Shown here: positions 25,001-36,917 of the stretch, one piece after another
Position numbering within the stretch: position 1 is the stretch's first letter
Layout: each line of letters starts with the position of its first letter
Source: Takifugu bimaculatus
Lineage: Eukaryota; Chordata; Actinopteri; Tetraodontiformes; Tetraodontidae
DNA length: 64,000 nt
Assembly: GCA_004026145.2 (NCBI GenBank)
Contig: CP034975.1
Location: 21,642,213 to 21,706,212, forward strand
Direction of reading: 5' to 3'
Program-made: the position numbers and the translations under genes
The notes under the pieces: generated by a model
Seen by the model: only the letters and a program-made list of their open reading frames with translations
Told to the model about the DNA's origin: nothing
Database searches by the model: none

Positions 25001-28000
25001 TTTGTCAATTAAGTTCAAGGCTTTACAAGCTCACCAAACCAACTTTGTGTGTCCAATTATCTTGTGATGATTAGTTACAGGCCATCAAAGCAACAAAATG
25101 ACAAGGGTTCCCACATTTTTGCACAGCCTATTTTTAACATTTGATTTAATTTCATACAATTGCATACTATGAATACTTAACATCTGTGTTTGGTAATCAA
25201 GCTAACACTTGGCTCTTATGGGCAAATGAAGGACATGCCACCAAGATAATTTTGTGTGAAGTCAGAGTCCATTATTACACAACCTCAGAGGGGGTGCACA
25301 AACTTTCTCATACCACTGTATAAACCCAGTCAAACCTGGAGTTGACAACCAACCTGCAGAGTATACAACAGCCGTTGGCAGTACACCATGAATTGCGCCT
25401 GTTGTGGATGCTGAGTAGCCATCTGGTGGAGGATCCTCACAGAATTTTCCCACAGAGGAGTCAATAGACTTCATAAAAACAAAAACATGGTTGTTCAAAG
25501 CCACATCCTTTTACATGATTGTCACCAAGACAAGTTGTTTGAATTTTTTGCAGCTAACTTCAGTTATAATTCCAGCCAATAAAGTGGATGAAATGCAGAA
25601 TGAATTATTCCACTTATAAGTCATTATTTCAGCATATCAAGCATTTACTTTTAACACAACTGTTTTTGTAAAAAGGTATATAAATACTTTATAACAATAA
25701 GACTAGTAACTGAGCTGCACGGTTAGGTCTCACACCTGTTGAAGTTCTCCTGAACCAGGTTTTCATTCATGTACCCCAGCTCTTTCTCTAGATGTCGCAT
25801 CAGTGGGGCCACAGCCTAAAACAGAACAGAGGATGGTCATCATGTGCACACTACAATATTGTGTTTAGATTAAATCACACTAATTCTCACTTACATCCTC
25901 TGTAGACATGGAGGGAAGTCTCTGTCTAGTGGACATGCTTCTTACATGGCTCTCAACATCTGTGTTTAACTGATAGGCCAGTGCAAGAGGGCTAATCATA
26001 AAGATTGTTCCTTCACAAGTATTTTCTGACTGTGCCAAAGCGGATGGTTGATGCCATACCTTTTTTCCAAGTGTGTCTAATGCAGAACGAATCTCTCGAC
26101 AAAGAAAACTTTGAGCTTGCTCAAGCTGCAACGGCAGGGTGTTGTTGAATTGGCTCTCTCCGATCACATTTTGGGTCTGGTCTCGGAGCACTGCCCACTT
26201 CAGCTCTGTAGGGAGTCTGGCGATCACTGACCGTAGGTACTCCAAGTCGTTCACAACTACACACAACTGCACGAAATAATGATTAACAAAAGAAATCCTT
26301 GCTTTGTGAAAAACATTTTCCTCTCACTTCGCACTCACCATGTTTATAGCACTGCCATGGTCAGAGTTCTCAGACAGTAACCAGACCTTGCGCTTTAAGA
26401 TTTGACAATAGTTCACCACAATCTTGCACACATCCTGTGAAAGCACCAAAAAATCTGTAAGTGCCATACTTTCAGAAGATGAACTCTTTTTTGTGCGTGT
26501 AGTCAGGAGGGGACACATTACAACCATTCTGAAGGATACACTTACAGAAAGGACATTTTATTTGGGTTTATTTACAAGACATCTATTCTAAATGAAATTA
26601 GTGTATTTGCACATTGTGTCAAATACTAGAAAATCAATTGCAGTTCATTGTATTTTGTTCAGTTTGGGAGAAAAGGAGGGATTTTGTTGAGAGATAGTAG
26701 CCTAGAGTCATTTCATGGTTTTGTCTCTATTAAAAAGAATTCTATCTTAGAGGTTATTGTATAGTGCCTATCTACTCCATAGGTACATTAGAGAACATTC
26801 CATCTTTTTTATCCACTGGTAAGTGCATGCTTTTAAGTTCCATTTGTAAAAAAGACACCTTAGATGGGACTTCAGTATGCTTTACTTTTACAAAAAAGGC
26901 ACCGGGGGACTTGTGGTATTCTTGGAATAATGTCAGAACTTGGATTTTCCTGACCTCAGTGATTTTGACCATGAGCATGAAGGCCTCCTCAGGATCAGGC
27001 CAGGAGAGCTTCTCCCACAGTTGGCAGATAGGCTGGATACATGACACCAGATCCACAGCTGAAGAGCTGTGTTTTATTGGTGTAGCACCAGTCTGCAAAG
27101 GGTGGAGCTGTAAAAGAAAGAAACAACTTGTACAGAAAGAACTGCAAAAGAAATTTAGCGTAAAACTTCAAAAAACTTACCTGGTCTACTTGCACGGCCC
27201 TCTCCACCCTCTCCTGGGTTGTACTAAATTCCTGGTTAAGCCAGTAAGGCAGAGCCTCCCTGAAGTCCTCCTGAAAGTTTGTCAGCTCAAGAATTCCTCT
27301 GAAATCACAAACACATTGAGGTTTTATCGTCCACTAACTGATCTGATTATGAGTGGGACTGATATCATTTATATCAAATGAAGTGTGTCATTACTGACCT
27401 CTTCTGTAAGAAAGCCTTGTCTTTCTGGATATTCTGAAGGCTCTGGTAAACAAGAAACAGGCTGTTGGCCAGCTTCTGTTCCATATGACCCTTAATCAGG
27501 GACAGGTTTTCCCTCACTTCCTTTGCCAGCTGTGCAGAACAAAATGAGTTAAATTCAAGTTAAATTGAAATAAATTGTATTAGAAAAGCTAATAGTTGTG
27601 AAAAGACTCACTGGGTCTATTGGGAACTTACTAAAGAATCCAGCTTCTTGTAGATGACAGTAAATGAATCCACCTGCACAGCACTAGGATGATGATTAGA
27701 ATATGATATTTGATTTGCAAATCACTTTTTGTAATAGTGTAACATTATAAAACCTCAGGGGAAATGTGGCTTCACAGAAAAAATCTATGTAACTACATTG
27801 GGGCAGGCAGCATGCTGGGTAGTAAAATTAGCTGTGATCATTGTAACACCATCAGGTCTGTGTCTTTGAAAGAAAAACATTGTCTTTGATCCATCATACC
27901 TGACAAACACCCGATTCCAGACATCCTTGTTGTGTTTGACATCTTCCTGTACCTCTCCTATAAACCTGGAGAGAGCATCCACAATCTCCGACAAGTCCTA

Positions 28001-30233
28001 TGAGTGAGTGGTTTGTAAATACACACGCTGTCACATGCACGCTCACATCAAAATTCTATAAAAAACAATATATTTACCTTGGTCATTGGCTGATGTAAAC
28101 CTTTTTTAATGGAAAACCACTCCTCTGTTCCTGTCTGGCATAAAAATCCTACAGTATTTCATCAAAGATCATCACATGTGCAATCACGTTGTGATGTTAC
28201 TAACCAGTACGGCCTCCTTGACTTCATCACGGAGGTCAAATTCAGCTGGATTCATTTTCTGAAATGCCTTGGTCTTACAGATCTGGGCCAATATTCTAAA
28301 ATAAATGTGCAAAAATAATAACTTAATGACCCTTTTAGGAAACCTACAAACACCTTCAGTGCACATACCTGAGCAGTGTGTACAACTTTGGTGTTGCAGT
28401 GGATGTTGGAGGGAAAATATCTCTGTATTTGGCGACCAGACAGAGACCATACTGCAGCAAGCCATGAAGCGAGTCACCAAGCTCCTGTTTCTGTTCACAG
28501 AGAGAACGTTTTCCTCAGAAAAATCAACAACACCTGGTTTCAATATTTTAGTACACAGAATGTGAAAGACTCTCCAAATCCACTGAAAAATATTTTTGAT
28601 ACACAAAAATTTGTGAATCACTATACCTTCTTTTGGTGCAAACGAAAGAGACAAGAGGTGTAATAAGGAGTTAAACAGCCACAACTCACCTGTACAGCAG
28701 AGCCTTCTTGAGATGATGCAAATGTGATGTCTAATTGATAGCATAAATGGTTGAATTCAGTATCAGGCTTACCTGTAGATAGGGCAGCTCCTGCTGATGC
28801 CAGTGGTATTCTATGCTTGTTAGTTGCTGAAACAGGACAGAAGAGTCTACCTCCAATCTCTGGTAAAGTTTGCTGTAGGCCACCCACTTCCTGTCAGAGA
28901 CAAATATTAACAAAAATGAGCAGGACAGGGTTTGTGGTTACATCGCTAAATAAAATGTTCCAAACTACAGTCATCACAGTTTTAGCAGACTGAAACAATT
29001 ACAACATTGTATCCAAGTAAAGTAATATTGTCATTGATGGATAATTTAAGCTAGTGATTTTATAGAAAGTTGATGCTCAAACTTGATAACTTGTAATAAG
29101 TAATATGTGATGAGACCTAATCTGTGATGCAGTCAGGGTTATTTTTATTTATTTATTTATTTTAAATCAACTGAATCATCATTTTTTTCAGAACACTGTA
29201 TACAATTTCATAAAATCACATGCTGAGTTGCCACGGTGCTTACGCTAGGTCCTGAAGAAAAGGTGAAAGGTCATTCTGTGTTGCGTAGAACTCGAGCAGG
29301 GTCTGAGCTTCACCACACAGTTCTCCTTTCCAAGGACCAGAGGTCTGAGGGCCCAAGATAGGAGAGCAACATGAAAAAATCATATTTGGAGATTATTTTT
29401 TTTAATTCTAGAGGGAATATATGCTTATTCTTTCCTGTTGCTTGGTGATGTAGGCCTGGACAAACTGCTGCAGAATGCCTGAATAGTTGATGTAAGCGCT
29501 ACGACCAGCACTCAGGGACCCATCTCTCTGTCAGTCCCCAAAAACAGAACAATCAATAAACCATAAAGAGAAATGTTCCATTCTGAAGTAACTTTAATTC
29601 AGTAACAATCAAGTAAATAAAGGGATTTGGATTTTGGTTTTTTTTAAGCTGTATAGGAAAGCATTTTTACCGATTTATGGATGAACTTAAGTTGCAAGTG
29701 GCACTGTCCCCGATCAGGATAGGTCTCTGTTCTGGGCTCCAAATCGTACCAGTTATCTTCAATACAGTGAAGCTCCTTAAGTAAAAAGAATATGGTTACT
29801 GACTGGAATCAGAGAAATATGAAAAACACATCCTGTAGCGTATTACCTGTAGTTTCAGGACCACTTTTCCCAAAAAGTCATCAGTACCCTTTTCCTTTGT
29901 TGCCTCCTTAATCACTCTAAAAACACACACATTCAGCGCTTTTGCTTGGCTACCTGGTTATGTGTCATTGCTTACAGACAGTGTGATACCTTCTTATACT
30001 GGAAAGGTGGCCTTTCATCTCCTCCAGTATATGAGTGAGGGAAACACCTTCATCTTTATCCCTTAAACAGAAAAAAATCCCTGTTGATATGGGTGCAATG
30101 AAATGGGAATGTAGCAGCTTTAGTTCTGGATGGATCCCTCACCATATTTCAAGGTGAAAGCTCATCGCAATGATGTCATCAAATTCTCTAAATCAAAAAG
30201 AAATTTAAAAATGCTTGAGGACACATGACAGAC

Positions 30234-30328
<95 letters not shown>

Positions 30329-31993
30329 CTTACAGGATGAAGGTCTGGTTCCATATAGGGTTCAGAGTCTGGACCTTTATGTCAGTCTGGTAGATTTTTT
30401 CCACTGAAACAGCGTCTTTTACGACAGATTTAGACGGCTTAGTTCTGGAAAGGTATGTTCGACTCTCATCTTCATCCTCCATTATGGTTAACAGACAGTA
30501 AGGGTCACTAAAACCTATACAAAAAAATATAGAACATCATTATGTAACACCTATATCACATTTTCCCCAAATTATAAAGGAAGAACAAGAATGGCTCAGG
30601 TATATGCAGGAGCATAGTCACAAGAGGGCATTTCTTTCCAGCATGCTGCACTTGATGCTGAACTGGGCAGTTAAGTTGTGTTTGGTTCCTTTTTTCCATA
30701 GCGTCACTGTAGTTGATAAATGTTTCCTGTTGATGTTGTATACCTCTGCTCATGTATTGCAACATGAGCTTCTCGACCAATGTGACTACTCACTCAAGGT
30801 TATGTGAACTCCCACAGGATTGCACAGTCCAGGGTTACCCACTGTAGGTGGGGCTCACCCATCAGCAGCTTGTGTCTTTGTTTTGCTAGCTGCTGTTAGT
30901 TATATTCCAGAATATTTCTGGAGCCTGCATTCTGATCCATTAACTAATATACGCTGGTGCTGTGCAATTCTTCCTCTCTGCCAGTATTGCTCACTCTTGT
31001 ATTGAGCACTTGTTTCAACTCTGTTCTTTCTCCCCTGCACCTTTCTGTATAGTTCTGGCTCACTGCTCTTTGTGGAGGCTGGCACTTAGCCCCAAGCTTT
31101 CTTCAACATAGGGGGCACTGCTCCTCTCTTATGTTCATGTAATGTCAATGCTCCTCTCTAATTTCTTGTACTAGATCTATAGAAAGTATTTGGGAAGCCA
31201 GGCTTGCTGCTGTTATTTTATTAGTGCTTTACTAAAACATAAATCTGATAATCACTATAAATGCTAATGTTGGCTGCTTACCACTAATGTCTTTTCCCAG
31301 AATCCCCTTGGCTTCCTTTACTGTGGCCATCAGGCAGTACACTGGAGGCTGTAAAGGGTTTATTTATGATTAACTGCAGGTTATCTCTTATTAACAAGTA
31401 GCAATTAAAATGATCTATTGGTTGTTTTTAAATGCACATGCACTGCATCAAACTTTTCCTACCTCACTGTTTTCTACTTTTTTGAGAAGCGCATCATGTT
31501 CTTGCTCAGTCATTCCAAAAGCCTAGTAGGAAAATGGAAGGAGAGATGTTAGCAGCTCCGTTGGTTGTGGTGGTGGTGCAAGTGCAGAGCTGAGCTATTT
31601 ACCTCCTTGATGTATTCATGAAGCTGGCTGTCGGTAAAAACGTCACCTGAGGACGGGTTGCCCAGTTTATGAATGATGGTGTACAGCAGCTCCTTATACA
31701 GAGGCTTCAACTTTAAACACAGATAAAGTGAGAACACAGATGGTGAAAATAAATCATTTTCCTCATCTAGAACATAGCACATAATGATTATACCTCTTGT
31801 TCCTTGTGTCTCCTGGCTTTTTCTTCAGGATTTTCATTTTCCATAAAATCCTGAATGAAAAGTTATTTCCTCATGAGATGCATGAAGTCAATTATGAGCT
31901 TTGATGATTGCATTGTAGGTGCCACATACCTTCCTTATTCGTATTTTTCTTATCAGTGCTATTCTGCGGGCATGCCCAGGACAGCTCTTCCCA
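22022..31993 (-). CDS. unc13d: Munc13-4, vesicle priming factor (N-terminal exon uncertain)
   Basis: About thirty minus-strand exons align in order with Munc13-4. N-terminal pieces are near 31993-31928 (IALIRKIRIRK, basic), about 31853-31797, about 31710-31603 (LYKELLYTIIHKLGNP) and about 31521-31464. The C2A domain starts near 31350-31282 (MATVKEAKGILGKDISGFSD) and continues near 30483-30330 (VQTLNPIWNQTFILEF). The MUN region spans roughly 30170-25354, for example WPDPEEAFML near 27000, LCVVVNDLEYL near 26250 and 25468-25354. The C2B domain lies near 23040-22454 (LLPMDSNG, LSDPFVQL, VLDHDKLKRDDFEGEAF). The last exon is 22134-22022, ending in a basic tail. Acidic Ca2+ loop residues are present in C2B. 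There is no C1 domain, as expected. Munc13-4 tethers and primes lytic and secretory granules with Rab27 and SNAREs; human loss causes familial haemophagocytic lymphohistiocytosis type 3. I did not find a convincing start codon, so the first exon is unresolved. Confidence 0.93.
23709..25318 (-). mobile_element. Tc1-like transposon with nearly complete transposase ORF
   Basis: Perfect outer inverted repeats (CAGTGGTATGAGAAAGTTTG at 23709, its reverse complement ending at 25318) are flanked by TA on both sides. The 1.61-kb element carries a minus-strand open frame at 24767-23937 of 276 residues with the Tc1 DDE catalytic region: WTDETKIELFG, QQDNDPEHCSKS and SPDLNIIENLWDDLK. The N-terminal DNA-binding part is frameshifted before about 24767 (about 340 residues expected), so this copy is probably dead but relatively young. 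It lies in an unc13d intron, in the same orientation as the gene, with its end 35 bp from the exon at 25354. Confidence 0.95.
30228..30329. repeat. (GATA)n microsatellite
   Basis: About twenty-five uninterrupted GATA units in an unc13d intron, very close to the acceptor side of the C2A exon near 30330. Confidence 0.97.
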
Positions 31994-33384
31994 AAGAAAG
32001 AAAATAATTTAAACCCTAAACAATCACTGTATATTGCCTTACTGCTCATTTCTGAATATGACCTTTTTTTTAGTTGTTTCTACAGTGTACGAAGTAGAGT
32101 TTATTTAAAAACAGAGAGAATAAAAACTTTGATTATTGCAACTGAATTATTCTTTTATCTGATGTAGAATAATTCAACAGCTCTATACTAAGTTAATCAG
32201 TACACATTATCCTAATGCAGTTAAATTCAGCTTTATCTATATCATGTCCATTACAAATTAAACTTTCTTTGCAGAATAACTATAACGTAATTATGTCCTT
32301 CGTTAAGCAAATATGTTAAACATGTTCACCAAAGTTATTGTTATTTTAAGAGTCTAAAATACAGTAGAAATAGGATTTATATTAATGCTATCCCACTGTA
32401 GGCCGATTGGAATTATCTTTAGATATGATGTTTCATCACTCTTGAGAGTCACTGCAGATGGTCAGAGTCATCCACTGTTTGCATGTATTAGAAATAATAC
32501 TAATTTGCTCCCTCAGTATATGCCCTAGGCACTACAACAGATATAAAAACAGAACACATGAGATAAAATTTGAGATTATTGCATGACTCATTCATCTGTG
32601 GATGTTTTGCTGAACCGCCTTCCTGGAAAGCAAAGATTAAAGTGTTTACATTTAATAGGGAAATAACTATTAACACCAGCACATTTTTTCTGGTTTGATG
32701 CAGTTTGTTGGGAGATTTGATTGATGGGTGGAGGGTCTGGTCTGGGCCCATTGTGTAATCATGCCTAGATCACATAGGGGCCTGTGATGAGCTGACAACT
32801 CATCCAGGGGGGGTACCCGGCTTTCGCCTGTATGTGCACCCTCCCTGTGACCATGAAAGGGATAAAGTGGTCAAGAAAATTACACAAAACCTGACAAATT
32901 ATCCTATTATGTTGTTACATAATATACTAGAGCCCTTTGGAAGGTCAAAGGTCAAAGTATGTCCAGAATCTGGACATCACCAAAATTTAATTATCTCTTC
33001 CTCCTTCGTCCATGATTAACATTTCCTGAAAATTTCATTAAAATACAGTCTTAACTTTTGAGTTATTTTGCTGACAGATGCCAGCTGTCACATAACCTCC
33101 TTGGTAGAATGCCCCATCCTAATAGCAATTACTGTTGGGAGAAAGCCCTTCATATTAAGGTCCAATGGCAGTGCCTACTAGTGTAAGGAGAACTGCAAAT
33201 GAAAATGCCACATGAACAAATAGAAACATACATGACATTACGCAGAAATAGGATCAAACATCAATATTACAAACAAAGGATCTGAGGGACCTTGTGGTTA
33301 TTGATCTTAAAACAACTGTGTTTGCAAGTAGTCTGGACGAGAGACCCTAAAATCCTCTGTGTAAAAAAAAATTTGCATTTATGA

Positions 33385-33640
33385 TATCTATTCTCTCCTG
33401 TTCCTCTCCCTTCTCCTCTTTCTTTACCCAGCCAGCCATCAGCAAGAAGTGTCTCTTCTCTCCTACTTCTGTCCTCCCCCTTCTCCTCCTCCTTTGCAGG
33501 GAGGACCTCTCATATGAGCCTGGTCCTGCTCAAGGTTTCTTCCTGTTAAAAGGGAGTTTATTCTTGCCACTGTTGCTTGTTGGGGATCAGGCCCTGGGTT
33601 TCTATAAAGTGCCTAGAGACTATTTTGATTGTAGCATATA
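33385..33640 (+). mobile_element. LINE 3' end fragment, inverted orientation
   Basis: Reverse-complement copy of the sequence seen at 14980 and 36890: GCCAGCCATCAGCAAGAAG, then ATGAGCCTGGTCCTGCTCAA, then TTGCCACTGTTGCTTG and the conserved ATAAAGTGCCTAGAGAC end. It is a 5'-truncated copy of the same LINE family in the opposite direction. Confidence 0.75.
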
Positions 33641-34935
33641 CGCCACAGACCACCGAGGCATACCCCGAACAACCGGTAAATGAATATCCGCATCTAAGAT
33701 TAACGCGGTAAGCCTTTTACTGTCAGCTGGAGGACTGATTTTCGTCCGTTAGCTGATCTTCCTAGCTGAGACACTGGCCTACAGATACATTCAGTGGAGT
33801 GTTTTTAGGCTGCAATGACTCAAAGTCACTGCATCTTTAAATAGGCTCTGGACCAACGTGACTCAGAGCTAACATCTTTTGATGTGGCGTTTTTACATAA
33901 ATGCAAATAACAATTTATAGTGCTTAAGACCTAAATAGAAATGACAAATAAAAGTTTATTTTTAAAAGTTAATTTTCAGAAAGCTTTAAAATCCCCCTAT
34001 CACAGTGGTGTCATGCTATGAATGTGACAGGAAACCAAACCGAAACCAATATTTAGTAAAATTTTTAAGTCATCCAGAAAAAATATTTTCTCGTTACCTT
34101 TTCAGGTGTTTGCTGTGGCTTGTCTTCAGCGCTCTGATGCTCATTTTGCATGGACATTATGATTTATATCCAGATTCTGTCTGGTATAATACTGTCGTGT
34201 GTGTTAGTGTGCCTCTGTGGTATAGGGAAGCGTTGTCTTGTAGAAAGATCACATAGAAGCCGGAAGTGATCACTTCCTCCTGAAGGTGGTAACATTAGTG
34301 GCTTCAAACACTTTCAGACATTTCTCTGGCACACTTGTTTTATCACATTAATATCATCATTGAATAGAATACTCTAATGCAGCTGATGTCCAGTATTCAG
34401 GTTTGCATATTAGTAGACTTAGCCTGTGTTACTTTTTATATGTTCTGTTAAGAGGCTGTCTGTTGTGTTTTATGCCGTCTGATGTGGGGTTTTTTTTAAG
34501 TACAGAAGGAAAAACTGGCCTGTCATATAGTGCAAGTATTTATATAAAATGTTTTACAATGCAGAAATTGTAAATAACTCTTTTGAGTTGTTTTTTTTAA
34601 AATCCTGCATCCTGAATATAATTGTGCTTTGTCTTGAACTACAAATGCATAAATGTTGTGACACAATTTAACACCTTAAAGGTATTGTTTGTGAGCAATC
34701 ATCCATATAACAGTTCATCTATATTGCCATCCCAAAGAGGAAAATAAATGTATCCAAGATTTAGAAAATCTACCAGCTTCTAAGGATCTAAACTTATTTA
34801 AACTAAGTGAATTAGAAAACTTATCATTGAATATTGTTCTGTTTGATATCAGTTTTTGACAAGGTGTCAAAAACAGCATGTTTTTAGGGTACATACCTGC
34901 AAATAGCATCATGGTTACCCAGCACAGCCTGCTTA

Positions 34936-34936
<1 letters not shown>

Positions 34937-35024
<88 letters not shown>
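34937..35024. repeat. (AC)n microsatellite
   Basis: About forty-four uninterrupted AC dinucleotides upstream of wbp2. Confidence 0.97.
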
Positions 35025-35026
<2 letters not shown>

Positions 35027-35302
35027 CGAGTATATCACAGGGCCTGTTGATTATAGACCAAAACTATTACCAAGGTAATAAACATAGAGCTTGGCAGTAT
35101 ACGACGTTAATGTTGACGTCTTCTGTTACGTCATGTGGGGGCGGGTCTTAACGTAACGCGGAAGAGCAGGTGCAGTAAGACTCAAAACATCACTTCTGTC
35201 AGCGCAGAGAGGTCCGCTATCGGAGCCTTGGCTCGAATTCTGGATAAATTTTCCTGATAGAAGACCCTCACAGCCTGTATTGTTGTTAAAGAACCCTGCG
35301 AC

Positions 35303-36886
35303 ATGTCTCTGAACCAGAACAACTCTGAGTCCGGTGGAGTTATCATCAACAACAGTGAAAGGTAACGGAAATAATAAGCTAACTTAGCTAACGAGTCAAG
35401 TGTCCACTTTCGAGCCAGACTCCCCCAAAGCTTTAATGTAAAGATAGAAGCGTGCATCTTTTCTATTTGCTTATTATAATAAAATGAATTAACTAGCGAT
35501 TATCTTCGTTATATTACATCATACAGGTGACGAAACAAATAGTACCACATAGATCATCACCAATATTAAACCAACGGAGATTAAAGGGAAGACTTTACAA
35601 TAATGAATTGTACTTTTTCCTAAACAAAATATTGTATTGTGTCTAACAAGGACTTCAATGTGATATATCATCGACACAGTCACCTGCGATTACATAAATC
35701 TATATATGGATATTTAGAGAGAAATGCTACTTTATCAGAGAATTTTAAAATTAATCAGACTCATGCTTGCTTGTATATAGGCCTCTTAAACTGTAGAAAA
35801 TGTGTTCCATAGCCACAACCACAGTGATCCTTCTACAACTTGCATAATAATTAAATCATTTTAGGTCAACCTGCACCAGTTCTTACACCTGTCACTAGAT
35901 AGTCTAATCCATTTTCCACTATACTATTTAGTTCACGCAATTAATGGCTCCTGTTAAGGTACTGGATTGAAATCTAAACCCAGGGATCTCATTTTAATTT
36001 CAAAGATATGACATTGAATTTTGATTCATTATGAATATATATATGTGAATATATATATATATGTCGAATGTTTATAAGATGACAAAAAGATGTAGTGTAA
36101 CAGGAATGCCTTTATAGACAAAATCTTTAGGCAGTTGAAATGCTTTGTTTTCTTTGTGTGATCAGTGTTTTGATAAGTCGTGAGAACGTGGAGCTGGTTC
36201 TCTCCGATGCGGACAGTTTGCCTGAAGCTTTCAGAAAAAGCAAGAAGGGCAGCATCTATCTTACTCCATACAGGGTAAGAAACCAGAAACTCTAATCATT
36301 TACCCAGATGAAGATGCTAGCTAAATCTGTGACTGATGACATATCTGCTGGACTTCTCTACTTATAAGCAGCTTTTGTTTTCTCCGTGTCCAAAATGGAA
36401 GGCAAAAGAAGCTTTGGCTTAGAGGCCTATATGAGATCTAACACATTCCGTCTTTCTCAGGTGATTTTTCTGGCTAAAGGGCGTGATGTGCTACAGTCCT
36501 TCATGATGCCCTTCTACCTAATAAAAGGCTGCGAGATCAAGCAACCTGTACTAGGTGCCAATTATATTAAGGGAACAATCAACGCGGAGCCTGGAGGTAC
36601 ATTTGTGTTCAGTTATACAACTTTTTTGAAATTATTCACAACTTTGTGGATAAATTTCAAATACAAGTTTAAGGTTTGTGCATCACACAACACATACATT
36701 GATTCCTCTACTCTGACAGGTGGCTGGGAGGGCAGTGCGACTTTTAAAATCGTCTTTCCTGCAGGTGGAGCAATAGAGTTTGGACAGTACATGATGCAAG
36801 TTGCATCTCAAGGTATGTGGGGTTACATGCCAATGATGAAATGTGATATACTTCATTAAAACATTTTTCTTAATCTTTCCCCTCCA

Positions 36887-36917
<31 letters not shown>

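Larger units (their letters stand above)
31994..35302. other. Intergenic region between unc13d and wbp2
   Basis: The two genes are divergent here. The region holds an old repeat near 32760-32840 (GTACCCGGCTTTCGCCTG, resembling a common fish SINE-like sequence), a LINE 3' fragment near 33385-33640 and a long (AC)n run at 34937-35024. A GC-rich patch near 35130-35165 (GGGGCGGGTC) is probably the wbp2 promoter. The missing unc13d first exon may lie here. No other gene was seen. Confidence 0.5.
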
